64,000 bases of DNA from G963665975 sp963665975 (GTDB lineage Bacteria > Bacteroidota > Rhodothermia > Rhodothermales > Bin80). This document shows, in pieces, positions 51,469 to 62,300 of the stretch. Location of the stretch: positions 3,658,001 through 3,722,000 of the forward strand of contig OY762508.1 in the NCBI GenBank assembly GCA_963665975.1. Direction: 5' to 3'. The position numbers and the translations under genes are program-made. Positions within the stretch are counted from its first letter, which is position 1; every line of letters starts with the position of its first letter. The notes under the pieces were generated by a model. That model did no database searches and was not told the DNA's origin. It was given only the letters and a program-made list of their open reading frames with translations.

Positions 51469-54381
51469 ATGGTGACACCGGTTAAATACTGGCTGGCTGG
51501 ATTAGTGTTGCTGTGCGCCGGTGCCTCGACAGTGGCGAGGGCCCAATCCGATGGCAAGATTGTCGGCACCGTGGTGGAGGCCGATACGGGTGAGCCTCTT
51601 CCAGGGGTAAGTATTTACCTTGAGGATCTGACTCATATCGGCACCTCTTCCGATGCAGATGGTCGGTATGTATTGCTCCGCGTCCCGCCCGGCAAGCATA
51701 TGGTTGTCATGTCTTTCGTGGGGTTCGCGACGCTAAAGCACGAGAATGTAGAGGTGTTCTCCGGTAGGACCACCACGGTTGATGGCTCACTCAGTACGCA
51801 GACGATTGAAGGGGAAGAAGTCGTTGTAAGTGCGGAACGTCCCATTGTCGTTAGGGACCGAACGACTAGTGTTTCATACGTTGGGCTGGATGCCATCGAG
51901 AAGCTTCCGGTTCAGGAAGTGAGCGAGTTGGTGCAATTCCAGCCCGGTGTGGTGACCTCCGGTGGCCAGTTTCATTTTCGCGGTGGGCGCTCCCGAGAGG
52001 TGGTATACCTTGTCGATGGTATTCCTGTCCACGACGTATTCGGACAGGGTGGGGGCAACACGATTGACGTGGAAGTGGAGTCGGTGCAGGAATTGCAAGT
52101 TTTTACGGGCACCTTTGATGCGGAACTGGGAGGGGCGCAATCCGGCATCGTTAGCATAAAGACCCGAGATCCCGGCGCTCAATTGTCTGGGACGCTCCGG
52201 GCATCGACTTGGAATTATCTGGCGGGAAATGACGAACTTTTCATTGCCGGCAATAGCTTTAATCCGATTGAGTCCAGAGATATCTCCGTTACCCTGAGTG
52301 GGCCCATTGTCAAGAGGTGGAAAAATCTCGGTTTTTTCTTTTCCGGACGATATGAGAACCGAATAGGCCACTTGAAGGGAGAGCGGCGGTTCACCGCAGA
52401 GGACGGGTTAAAGACAGCCGCCTACCTGCGATGGTACCGCGACCTGTTTCAGCCAGACGACACGCGGCTTGTTACGCTGGATTCCGCCCGCACGCCAACT
52501 GGTTCGCTTATTCTGGACGCGCAGGGCAATCCCATCACGTTTTCGTCAGGAGACGGCCAAATCGTGGACATGAGTTGGCGCCGTGCGGTTACGTTGGCGC
52601 CGAAATTCGTCATTCGTCCGACGTCCCGGTCCAGGATTGTGTATCAAATGGTTTATAATCGGTCGGAAGGACAAGGGTATAGCCACAGCCAGCGTTTCGC
52701 TCCGGATTTCCGACCCAAGAGTTTCAACCGGGCCCTGTCGCACATCGTATCTATTCGGCAGGTCTTCGGGAGCAACCGGGTTCTTTCGCTTCAGGGATCC
52801 TACAAGACCACCGAGAGCACATCCTATGCGTTCCCGTCCATTTCAGACCCCCGCATCCAGTATTTTGGCGCCGCCGCGCCGGTCACGGGATTCAGTCTTG
52901 GCAGCACGTCGAATGGAGAGTTCAAAAGCACTGAACGGAGTATCTATCTGGCTACGGACTTCGTATGGCAGATAAACACGTCCAATGAAATCAAGACCGG
53001 AGTGCAGTTCCGGACGGACAGGCGGGTGGTGGAGGATCTGGATCGAAGCTGGGTGTTTCGGGACGATCCAGACTCGCTGTTCGTGAACTTCCCGTATCCG
53101 CCAGCCTCTTCGTATGCTTTCTTTGAAGACTATTTGGAAGAGCTTCGGCAGCGGCAACCCATTCTTGTGCCCGAGCTGGAGCGATACAAGGTAGACGACC
53201 GCTTTGAGCAGGCACCGATAGAGCTGGCCATATTTGCCCAGGACAAGCTGGAATTCGGAGGCCGGCTCGTCCTCAAGGTCGGCTTGCGATTTGAGTACTA
53301 TAATGTCCGGGCAAAGCGGCTGATTGATCCACGCACGCCTACCGACAGAATCGGGAGGGCAGACAATTTCAAAGATACGCCCGCCAAGAAGTACCTCAGT
53401 CCGCGTCTCGGCATTTCCTACCCCATTTCGGACCGCGGTGCTGTGCGGGTGGCGTATGGGCATTTCGTGCAAATGCCTGCCTATACGCAGATGCTCAAGA
53501 ATCCCATCTTCCCCGACATCAACGTTGGACAGCTGGAGGGGCGGGCAATCGGCAACCCTGACCTCGATCCCGAGCGGACCATAAAGTACGAGGTGGGTCT
53601 GCAGCAACAGTTGGCCGAATTTGTCGGTGTGGACATCAACCTGTTCTACAAGAACATTCGTAATTTACTGGGCATCGAAATCCTGAATACACTTGACAAC
53701 ATCCAGTTCACCAGGACCATAAACCGTGACTATGGCTTGGTGCGTGGTGGTACTATTGCCCTGGCTGTCCGCCCCACCGGCCTGCTATTGCAGTCATCTT
53801 TGGACGTGACCTATTCCGATGCGCGGGGCAGCTCATCCGATCCCGGCGCTGTCGCTGATGTCGTAATCGCAGGACGCTCCGGGGAAATAGGGGAGCTTTT
53901 CGTGGACCGGCAGGTCATACCACTGGACTGGGATCAGACGCTTACGGCCAACCTGTCAGCCACCGTGGGGAAGGCGGGCGACTGGAGTGTCGGCTTTATC
54001 AGCCAGCTGGCTACGGGCCAGCCGTACACCCCTGCGTTTTTGGATCCGAGCGTCAATTTTCCTGACAATGAGTTCGACAATTCCGAGCACAAGCCGATCC
54101 TGTTCACGTTTGATCTACGTGCCGAGAAGCGCATGGAGTTGCGCGGCGTGGGGTTCGGGCTTCGCGTTCAGGTAGACAACGTATTCAATTGGCTCAACGA
54201 GCTCTCCGTTGACGCCATTTCCGGGCGAGCTGGACAAATCGTGCGGCTACCGCTGATTCAGACCGAACGAGATCTGGTCCGGGACTATGTTGGGCTGTTT
54301 TCCCCATTGGAGGATGATAACGTGGCGACGAGGTATTCCGCTCCACGGAGAATTCTCTTCGCTGTAACCGTCGATTTCTGA
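51469..54381 (+). CDS. TonB-dependent outer-membrane receptor (SusC-like)
   Basis: A 970-residue receptor. A signal peptide (to about VARAQSDG) is followed by a carboxypeptidase-regulatory-like domain (GKIVGTVVEADTGEPLPGVSIYL, about 30-120). Then come a plug (GEEVVVSAERPIVVRDRTTSVSYVGLDAIEKLP, VVYLVDGIPVHDVFG) and a long beta-barrel rich in aromatic residues, ending FAVTVDF with a final aromatic. It would import a large or scarce ligand using the Ton complex. The frame also allows a TTG start two codons upstream; the ATG at 51469 is preferred. It leads a four-gene operon; no SusD partner is present. Confidence 0.9.
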   Translation: MVTPVKYWLAGLVLLCAGASTVARAQSDGKIVGTVVEADTGEPLPGVSIYLEDLTHIGTSSDADGRYVLLRVPPGKHMVVMSFVGFATLKHENVEVFSGRTTTVDGSLSTQTIEGEEVVVSAERPIVVRDRTTSVSYVGLDAIEKLPVQEVSELVQFQPGVVTSGGQFHFRGGRSREVVYLVDGIPVHDVFGQGGGNTIDVEVESVQELQVFTGTFDAELGGAQSGIVSIKTRDPGAQLSGTLRASTWNYLAGNDELFIAGNSFNPIESRDISVTLSGPIVKRWKNLGFFFSGRYENRIGHLKGERRFTAEDGLKTAAYLRWYRDLFQPDDTRLVTLDSARTPTGSLILDAQGNPITFSSGDGQIVDMSWRRAVTLAPKFVIRPTSRSRIVYQMVYNRSEGQGYSHSQRFAPDFRPKSFNRALSHIVSIRQVFGSNRVLSLQGSYKTTESTSYAFPSISDPRIQYFGAAAPVTGFSLGSTSNGEFKSTERSIYLATDFVWQINTSNEIKTGVQFRTDRRVVEDLDRSWVFRDDPDSLFVNFPYPPASSYAFFEDYLEELRQRQPILVPELERYKVDDRFEQAPIELAIFAQDKLEFGGRLVLKVGLRFEYYNVRAKRLIDPRTPTDRIGRADNFKDTPAKKYLSPRLGISYPISDRGAVRVAYGHFVQMPAYTQMLKNPIFPDINVGQLEGRAIGNPDLDPERTIKYEVGLQQQLAEFVGVDINLFYKNIRNLLGIEILNTLDNIQFTRTINRDYGLVRGGTIALAVRPTGLLLQSSLDVTYSDARGSSSDPGAVADVVIAGRSGEIGELFVDRQVIPLDWDQTLTANLSATVGKAGDWSVGFISQLATGQPYTPAFLDPSVNFPDNEFDNSEHKPILFTFDLRAEKRMELRGVGFGLRVQVDNVFNWLNELSVDAISGRAGQIVRLPLIQTERDLVRDYVGLFSPLEDDNVATRYSAPRRILFAVTVDF

Positions 54382-54392
54382 TCAGACACGGA

Positions 54393-57300
54393 ATGACCGT
54401 GAAACCCCTGCTAGCTTTGTTTCTCTCGTTCTGCTTCGTTGCAGGTGTGGGTGCGCGCGAATTGCATGCTCAGGCCAAAGCCGCCTCGCCGACGGAGCTG
54501 GAAGCGTTGAAAAACGCGAGGGAGTTAGACAAGCAGATTGAGCGCTTTGAAAGAGCGTCCCGGAGCAGCGGGGCTGCGCCGCCATTGTCGTTCCGAAACT
54601 TCGTGCGTGGCGCGCTGGCTACCGGTAACCTGATTCAGGTGCCCTACGTGAATAACCTGAACATTTCGGCCGGGTACTGGGGAGGATCCGTAACACCCAA
54701 CTACATTAGCTGGCCGAAGGGATCCGGTGTGCCATACGGACACACCATGAGCTTTATCGTGGCTGCAGAAGTTCTCAGCGAGCAGAGTGATACGCTCCGC
54801 ATCATATCCGAAAGCTATAATCGAAGCGGTGGGGACCAGCATCCCACGGGCAGTCATAAGTACTTTTTTACCCCTCTGCCCGGGTATTACAACATGGATG
54901 GCGATCCCGCCACGCGAAACCGACTGAACAATAATGCAGATGACCGGCGGCGGCTGAATGAGACGGGGTATTACTACGTAGGCGGGTTGAGTGAGGATGT
55001 CAATGGCAACGGAGAGCTCGATATGCGAGAAGACGCCAACGGCAACGGGGTGCTTGATTTGGCGTTAGTCAATAGGATCGAATATTCCGCGCAGTCTAAT
55101 TTGAAGAGCACATGGCCCAGGTTCTGGCCACCCCAGTCTTATGTCGGCGATGACCGCCCTCCGTGCGCATACGATCCGGGTACGTCATGCGATCCAGTCT
55201 CAGGCGTGCGTGCCGGACGCTGGAATGGAGCCTATGGGTCTTTCGTGCGCGGCGATCAGGAGTCCTATTATTTGACCGATGATCGCGACAACGACGACTT
55301 CCCGTATTACCCGTTTCTGGATCCGGCCACGGGACTGCCGGATCGGCGCGGTTTTGACGTGGGGGGACGCCGCGGTCTTGGTGTGACGGTAAAAGCTCGC
55401 CAGTACCAGTGGGCGAGCGTACTTGCGGAAGACATATTCATTTCCACCTTTGATGTGGAGAACGTAAGCCGCTTTGACATTCCGACGGCCATTATCGCGA
55501 TGATCGTCGATTACGATATCGCGGGGCGTACCTCGAACAACGAGGCCTTTTTTGATACGGTGGACGATATTACCTATCAGTGGTACAAGGTGGATCTGGT
55601 CGTGAACGGGTTCAAGGTTGGCTATGGTGGCGTTGGCTTTCTGGAAAGTCCGGGATTGCCTCGGGACGGACGGGATAATGACAGGGATGGCTTGGTGGAT
55701 GAAAGTCGGGCCAACGGCATTGATGACGACGGTGACTGGCTGGGCTGGGTGGATGTAAACAACAACGGCGTGTATGACAATGAGGATATCAACAACAACT
55801 TCGCGCTGGATCCCGGCGAGGACACTAACGGGGACGGGCGTCTGACCATCGAGCCGGTCAACGACGATACAGGCTCGGACGGCGTAGGCCCGGAACAGGA
55901 AGACTATCCAGGCCCCGATCCTGACGGGACCGAGGTGAATGGGCGGCCCGACCCCGGTGAGCCAAATTTTGAATTCACCGACAACGACGAAATTGATCAG
56001 ATTGGTCTCACGGGAATGGTTATTCGCACACCGACGGATTTCGATCGCGACATTGATGACGATCCGCTGTTTTGGGAGGAGTATATCCAGCCAGACCTTT
56101 TCATAACCCCTACTGAGACCGCCGACATCATTTATGTCTATGCGTCCGGGGTGAGTTCCATCGATCGTGGGCAGGAGCAGCGCTTTTCGATCGCCTTCTT
56201 CTGCGGGAACGATTTTCAGGACATGTTGCGCAACAAGCGCACCATGCAGAATATCTACGATTCTGACTATGATTTCGCGAAGCCGCCGCGCACGCCCTTC
56301 CTCTCGGCCGTGACTGGAGACGAACGGGTTACCCTGGTGTGGGATCAAAGTGCTGAGTCATCACGCGACCCGATATATGGTGTTGACTTTGAAATGTACA
56401 AGATCTATCGCAGCACCGATCCGGAATTCAATGACATCAAAACCATCACGGATGCCTTTGGAAATCCGCTTCTGTGGGAGCCGCTGCAGACACCCACGGG
56501 GGACAAAGTCCAGTTCGATATTGAAAATGGTCTGAGCGGCGCCCATCCTGTACCGATCGGCAGCTTCGGGATCAGCTACGATATGGGTACCGACAGTGGA
56601 CTTGAATACAGTTATGTGGACTCGACGGTCGAAAACGGACGTACGTACTATTACTGCGTGGTTTCGGTCGATCGCGGCTATCACGATTCATTCTTTAACC
56701 TCGGGCTTACGCCGCTGGAAAATCTGGCGGAGATCACACCTACCGAGAGTTCCAAGATCATAGAGGTGGACGCGTTCGACAGGCCTGTCAATGTGGACAG
56801 AAATTGCGCCGTCGTGGTGCCGCAACGGCCAGCTTTGGGGTATGTCGAAGCGCATGTCGTGGACGGCGTACAGCGCATTTCGGGCAATGCTTCGGGTGCA
56901 CTGAAGGTGAATTTCCTGATTCCGGAAGAGGCGAACAGCAAGGGCTACGACTACGAGTTCACCTTCTCCGACGACGGATCCTATGCCAAAGTCGATTCCA
57001 GTTTCCTGTCGAACGGCCTCACTGCGGGCTTTGTCCTGCGCAATATTACAACCGGCGATACGCTGGCGGTAAGCAATCCGGGAGACCGAGGTGCAGACTT
57101 GTTCAACAGCGATGTGCTCCATGCACAAACCTACGACGGCATGCGGTTTACGATTGACGCACCGGTCGTTCCCGAACCTGTCAACACCCGGTGGCTTGAA
57201 AATAACAACGCCGCAGACCGATGGGTCATTCCGAACACCACTGTCACAGCTGGGACTGGCGATTTGAACCTGGCTGTCCCACTGGACTATGAGATTCGCG

Positions 57301-58271
57301 TTTCAAGTGCCGGTGCAGACACCTCCAATTCGCTGACACCGAGCAGCCGGACTCCGACCAATTTCACGATCTGGGATGTAACGGATTTAAATGCGCCCAG
57401 GCAGGTGCCCTTCCAGCTTACGGAACTGGGTGCGCAGGTCCCCGCCGATACGGTGCAGGGCACGTTTTCTCCAGGGGATGTGGTAAATGTGCGCGTCTCG
57501 GGAGTGCAGTTAGGCGGGTACACGTTTTATGTGCAATCGACGTGGCAATTGAGTGTCAATCTTTCCGAGGACGCACAAGCATTCATGACAAGAGTGGCTG
57601 CGGACGCGACCGCCCTATACGACTCACTGGCATTGCGACAGGTGCGGGGGATGCATCGCCGGCCTCTTGGTCCGACGCTGGACATCACGGAGCTGGACGA
57701 CTTCTTTGAGCAAATTCGCCCATGGTATACCGGCCTACTTGACTCTCTAATGGCTGTTCCTGGATGGCGAGAATTCTTGTCGAGCCTGTTCGGTCCCGAA
57801 GAGTATCTCGAGGCCTTTGAGCAGATTGCCAGGAATGAGATTCCGGTAAGCGGCGACGTATTCCTGCTTGAGACGAGCAAGCCCTTTGATCGTGACGATG
57901 TGCTGCGCTTCAAGGTGGACGGGAACCGGATGGAGGACACCATCACGGAGGAAGCTCTCGAAGAGATATATGTGGTACCCGACCCCTATATTGCTGTAAG
58001 TTCCCTGGAAGGTCGCAACCGTCAATTGCCCGGACGCGGCGAGCGACGCATTGATTTCAGGAACTTGCCAGCGGAATGCACGATCCGGATTTTCACAATA
58101 AGCGGTCGTCAGGTGAAGATCATTCGTCATGTGGCTGATGTAGACAAGAGCACGGCCACCTGGAATCTTCAGTCCGATGATGGTCTGGATGTGTCGTACG
58201 GCGTGTACATCTTTCATGTGGAAGCGCCCGGCATTGGAGAAAAAATTGGTCGTTTTTCGATCATCAGATAG
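54393..58271 (+). CDS. Large exported protein with Asp-rich (thrombospondin-3-like) repeats
   Basis: A 1292-residue protein with a signal peptide (cleavage near LHAQAKA, residue 27). Residues about 425-530 are acidic and calcium-binding in style: NDRDGLVDESRANGIDDDGDW, NNNGVYDNEDINNNFALDPGED, DPDGTEVNGRPDPGEPNFEF. Before it are aromatic beta-rich parts; after it a fibronectin-III-like section (VDFEMYKIYRSTDPEF). The C-terminal 100 residues (VVPDPYIAVSSLEGRNRQLPG, IRIFTISGRQVKIIRH, DVSYGVYIFHVEAPG) resemble FlgD/T9SS-type sorting domains without the NYPNPFNP motif. It follows the TonB receptor by 11 bases and probably works with it on the surface. No function is recognised. Confidence 0.75.
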   Translation: MTVKPLLALFLSFCFVAGVGARELHAQAKAASPTELEALKNARELDKQIERFERASRSSGAAPPLSFRNFVRGALATGNLIQVPYVNNLNISAGYWGGSVTPNYISWPKGSGVPYGHTMSFIVAAEVLSEQSDTLRIISESYNRSGGDQHPTGSHKYFFTPLPGYYNMDGDPATRNRLNNNADDRRRLNETGYYYVGGLSEDVNGNGELDMREDANGNGVLDLALVNRIEYSAQSNLKSTWPRFWPPQSYVGDDRPPCAYDPGTSCDPVSGVRAGRWNGAYGSFVRGDQESYYLTDDRDNDDFPYYPFLDPATGLPDRRGFDVGGRRGLGVTVKARQYQWASVLAEDIFISTFDVENVSRFDIPTAIIAMIVDYDIAGRTSNNEAFFDTVDDITYQWYKVDLVVNGFKVGYGGVGFLESPGLPRDGRDNDRDGLVDESRANGIDDDGDWLGWVDVNNNGVYDNEDINNNFALDPGEDTNGDGRLTIEPVNDDTGSDGVGPEQEDYPGPDPDGTEVNGRPDPGEPNFEFTDNDEIDQIGLTGMVIRTPTDFDRDIDDDPLFWEEYIQPDLFITPTETADIIYVYASGVSSIDRGQEQRFSIAFFCGNDFQDMLRNKRTMQNIYDSDYDFAKPPRTPFLSAVTGDERVTLVWDQSAESSRDPIYGVDFEMYKIYRSTDPEFNDIKTITDAFGNPLLWEPLQTPTGDKVQFDIENGLSGAHPVPIGSFGISYDMGTDSGLEYSYVDSTVENGRTYYYCVVSVDRGYHDSFFNLGLTPLENLAEITPTESSKIIEVDAFDRPVNVDRNCAVVVPQRPALGYVEAHVVDGVQRISGNASGALKVNFLIPEEANSKGYDYEFTFSDDGSYAKVDSSFLSNGLTAGFVLRNITTGDTLAVSNPGDRGADLFNSDVLHAQTYDGMRFTIDAPVVPEPVNTRWLENNNAADRWVIPNTTVTAGTGDLNLAVPLDYEIRVSSAGADTSNSLTPSSRTPTNFTIWDVTDLNAPRQVPFQLTELGAQVPADTVQGTFSPGDVVNVRVSGVQLGGYTFYVQSTWQLSVNLSEDAQAFMTRVAADATALYDSLALRQVRGMHRRPLGPTLDITELDDFFEQIRPWYTGLLDSLMAVPGWREFLSSLFGPEEYLEAFEQIARNEIPVSGDVFLLETSKPFDRDDVLRFKVDGNRMEDTITEEALEEIYVVPDPYIAVSSLEGRNRQLPGRGERRIDFRNLPAECTIRIFTISGRQVKIIRHVADVDKSTATWNLQSDDGLDVSYGVYIFHVEAPGIGEKIGRFSIIR

Positions 58272-58285
58272 GGAGCAGGCGCGAT

Positions 58286-59344
58286 ATGGGCAGGCTAGGC
58301 AACATACTGGTGAGCGGATCGCTGCTCCTAACCCTGCATCTGCCAGGCTATGCGCAGGATGATGACAAGGGCGATGCATCCTTCGTACGCAACGTGTCCA
58401 ACAAGGGCACCGTTGCAGCGGCATTTCTCGAGATCGGTATCGGCGCCCGGGCTGAGGCGCTCGGCGGAGCCTTTACAGCGCAGGCCGGTCAGGCCGAGAT
58501 GATCTACTGGAACCCTGCCGGGCTGGCGTATCTGGACGGCATGGCAGTGTCGCTGAGCCATGCCCAATGGCTGGCCGATACGCGCTTTGATTTTCTTACG
58601 GTTGCTGCACCGCTGCCGTTTTTCGATGCCATTGTGGCGGCAAGTTTCACATCTCTCTCCGTGCCGGAGCAACCCGTGCGCACCGTATCGGAGCCTCAGG
58701 GAACCGGGGAATTCTACGATGCCCAGGACTATGCTGTCAGTGTATCGGTTTCAGCCCGGCTCATTCCCTCATTCTCGGTAGGGTTGTCGGGGAAGTACAT
58801 ACGTCAGCGGATCTGGACGGAGAGCGCCAGTCAGTTTGCCCTGGATGTGGGGGTCTACTACGAAACACCGCTGCGGGGCCTGGTCATTGGGTCCAGTATC
58901 TCGAACTTTGGACCGGACATGCGCCTTTCGGGGCGCCATCTCACGGAAATCCTGGATCCGGACCCCATCAACAAGGGCATAGAAAACGTTCCCGTTTCAT
59001 ATGAGACGGACGGTTTTTCGCTACCGCAGATCTTTCGTTTCGGTCTGAGTTATCGACTCCAATTGCCGGCCAACAGCCAGGTGGTGCTCGGAGTCGACCT
59101 GAACCATCCCACGGGATCCACAGAGAGCGTGAATGTGGGTGTTGAGGTTGGATTTCTCCAACTGCTCTTCGTGCGGGCGGGGTACCAGAATCTGTATGAG
59201 CGGAAAGCCGCCAACAGCTTCACGCTGGGAGGCGGCTTGCAGTATGTGCTAAAGAACCGGAGCCGGTTCGCCTTTGACTACGCGTATTCGTACTGGGGCA
59301 TTCTGCAGAGAGTGCACCGGATCACCCTGGGGATATACCTCTAG
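58286..59344 (+). CDS. PorV/PorQ-family outer-membrane beta-barrel protein
   Basis: A 352-residue protein with signal peptide (LPGYAQ, residue 23) and the PorV/PorQ (UPF0164-like) pattern: FLEIGIGARAEALGGAFTAQAGQAEMIYWNPAGLAYLDG, then SLSHAQWLADTRFDFLTVAAPL, and a barrel ending YSYWGILQRVHRITLGIYL. PorV carries T9SS cargo at the outer membrane in Bacteroidota. Here it sits between two exported proteins, one of which has a T9SS sorting domain, so it may be a dedicated shuttle or pore for this operon. Spacing is 14 bases after the previous gene. Confidence 0.85.
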   Translation: MGRLGNILVSGSLLLTLHLPGYAQDDDKGDASFVRNVSNKGTVAAAFLEIGIGARAEALGGAFTAQAGQAEMIYWNPAGLAYLDGMAVSLSHAQWLADTRFDFLTVAAPLPFFDAIVAASFTSLSVPEQPVRTVSEPQGTGEFYDAQDYAVSVSVSARLIPSFSVGLSGKYIRQRIWTESASQFALDVGVYYETPLRGLVIGSSISNFGPDMRLSGRHLTEILDPDPINKGIENVPVSYETDGFSLPQIFRFGLSYRLQLPANSQVVLGVDLNHPTGSTESVNVGVEVGFLQLLFVRAGYQNLYERKAANSFTLGGGLQYVLKNRSRFAFDYAYSYWGILQRVHRITLGIYL

Positions 59345-59373
59345 CTTTATCCAATGTAGGAGGCAGCAGTGCC

Positions 59374-62300
59374 ATGAAAAACGTTACCGTGTTACTAGCA
59401 GGACTCATGATCGTCTCGACGCTCAATACAGCATTGGGACAGTCGAAAGCCGTAGACCCGGCGCTGGAGCAGCGTTACGGGGAGAATTACGAAGAAATAC
59501 TGCAGAAATACGGGGATAATCCTCTTCTTCTGCAGCGTGCTGAGGAAGAGGCCCAGATCGAGCGTGGCTTGTCCCGCAGCATGTATGAGCGATTTCAGTC
59601 TCTGGACGATCGCTACGTGGTTCGGGACGAGGCCGAAGCCAACAACTTTTTTGATACCGCCGACAACATCAACGATGTCCTGGCAACCAATTCGGCCATT
59701 CGCCCCGACGAGGCCTCAGGAGGCCTGATCCGGGCCATGCTTACTGAGGGCGATGTGGACGTGTACCGATTTACGGTGGACACGACAAAGATGTACTATT
59801 TCGCCTCGACCCATTCCTTCCTATCCGACGGAGAAGACGGACTGAGTATGCACCACCGGCTCTTCCACATGTCGGATCTCGACACGATGCTGGTGGAAGA
59901 TTTCAACGGCACGGGGATTGACAAGATACGTGGAGACATCGTTGGCGAGTCAGGCGACGGGCGCAACGGATCCAACGACTTTCGCCTGACGGGCTGGGTG
60001 TCGCCGGTGGATGCTGCGACCGGAGAGATGCTCACTGGCGATTTCTATCTCTGGGTCTTCAATAACGATAGTCCGCAGCTTACGGGGTCCTACCACCTTG
60101 TCGCCTACGCCATTGATCGCGAACCGTGGGTCTCCAAGTTCGAGCCGAACCAGTCGAATGTGGAAGTGCTTACGGGTGGCCTGCAGTCTGTACTGCCGAC
60201 TGATGCCGTGGTGCGCACATTCATGCTCTTCAATCCCGACACGCTCAAGAACCAGGAGGCGGGGGGAGGCTTCATTCAGGCCAACAGTGTGTATCCCGAA
60301 CTCCTGGGACGGGGAGACGAGGACGTGGACCATTTTCTTTTCCAATACAAGGAAGGTCACAATGTCGTTATTGAGACGTTACCCTACTTTGGATGGTACC
60401 GCGACAACGATGGCACCATAGGATCAGGGGGATCGCGCCTGTCCGATCCGCGCATTCGCGTCTATGACGGTGACTATACGACCAAGCTGTTTGAGGACGA
60501 TGATGGTGGGCGTGAGGTAATGGATGGGCCGAACAACATACACTCGCGGTTAGTGCTGACGCCCGAAAATCTGGCCACGCAGGGAATCACGGCAGATACG
60601 CCGCTGTTCCTGTGGGTTTCCGCATGGGCCTCAACCACGCGAGATCCAGACTTCGGCACGGTCAACAACAATGATCCGGGCCGACTGATGTACCAGGTGT
60701 ATCTGCACCAGTACCGGACCGATCCCGCAGAAATAGAGCCCAACAACAGCGCCATGGAAGCGACCAGTATCGCGGCGCGTGCGGACACTTCTTCCAGCGG
60801 CGAGTTTTCCGGAGCCGGCGACGAGGATTGGTATCGCGTGTTTCTCCACGAGGTGCGCATGTACACCATCTTTGTTTCTGATCCCACCGTGCAGATGGAG
60901 GTGTTCCATGAATACGAGTCCGGTGAAGTGACCATGCTCTCCAGTAATATTCTGGGGCCGGACCAACTCAGCGACGGCTTGGTGACCGGATTTTCGCCCG
61001 ATCAGTCAGGAGCCTATCTGGTCAAGCTTTCCGGTGGCTCCGGCAGTTACCAGTTCGGCGTCCTGGACAAGGGACAAATCTGGGGTGGCCTCAATGCCAA
61101 CGAGCCGGACGACGACCCTGTCGCGGCCCTGCAGCAGGATCAACTGCCTGTGGGACCCGGTGCTGCGCCAGCAAACGGCATGATCTACCCTGCGGGTGAC
61201 TTGGACCACTATCATTTCACGGTGGATGCAGGCACAGACATCAATCTCACGCTTTCCGGCACCCAGAAGATCGTCGCTGACTTCGGTGGGGAAATGGAGC
61301 TGTTCGCTTCGGACGGCACCAGCCTCGGCGTCAGCGATATGGGCATCAACATTGTGGCACCGGCTGCGGGCCTATACGTTGTCCAGGTCCGATCATCGTC
61401 GGTGGGGTTCTACACGTTGTCGGGCGGCCAGCCCTTTGAAGAGTCAGAGGACAACAATTCCTTCCAGACGGCCAATCTTATTGCCCTGGGGGAATCCTTC
61501 ATCTATGAGGCATCACTGACTGCGGGCGATGTGGATTATTTCCAGCTTGCGCTCGAAGCTGGCAATCTGTACTCCTTCCGCTCGTTGGACAACGGCACGG
61601 GAGCCCCGCTTACCGTGGAATTCTTTGACGATGTGGAGGGTACCACGTTGCTGGACGAAAGTAGTTGGCATAACAACTACTCTGGTGACAACTTCAAGAT
61701 CGCCAACATCATTCCCAGGGAGTCAAAGGCGTATTACCTCAAGATTTCGGGAAGCGCGGGGCCCTATAAGCTCACGTCGCGGGTCAACCCGGACTACGCG
61801 GCATTGCTGAATCGGGGTGAGCCCAACAACTCGAAAACAGAGGCTGACGCCATGGGTGATTACCAGGCATTCGGTGCGGATGTAGCCTATGTCCTATCCG
61901 ATCCGGATCATCCGCGCTTCTTTGGGGACGAGGACTGGTTCCGCGTGATGCTTGCCGCAGGCCAAACTATCGGCGTTGAGGCCAAGCCTGTGGGAGTAGA
62001 TCCCGACAGGTGGAATCGCGACACGGATACCAAGATTGTCATCTTCGACGCGTCGGGCAGCACGGAGTTGGCGGACGATGACGATGGCGGCAACGACTGG
62101 TATTCGAAGGTCTCGCATACCGCGTCGGAGGACGGGATGGTGTACGTCCAGATTCGGACTAGTCGGGATACAGCAGGTGCCGATGACCGCAGTATGAACC
62201 GGGGAGACTACCTCTTATACATCACGGTCACCTCGGAAGAGGTGGAGCCCAACAACACGTTCGCGGAAGCCGACGCCAATCCGCTTCCCACCGGCTTCAT

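Noticed and set aside
55200..56348. 382-codon minus-strand frame in the 1292-residue protein gene
   Set aside because: Its valine/isoleucine-rich sequence is the antisense of the Asp/Asn-rich repeat region, which avoids stop codons on that strand.
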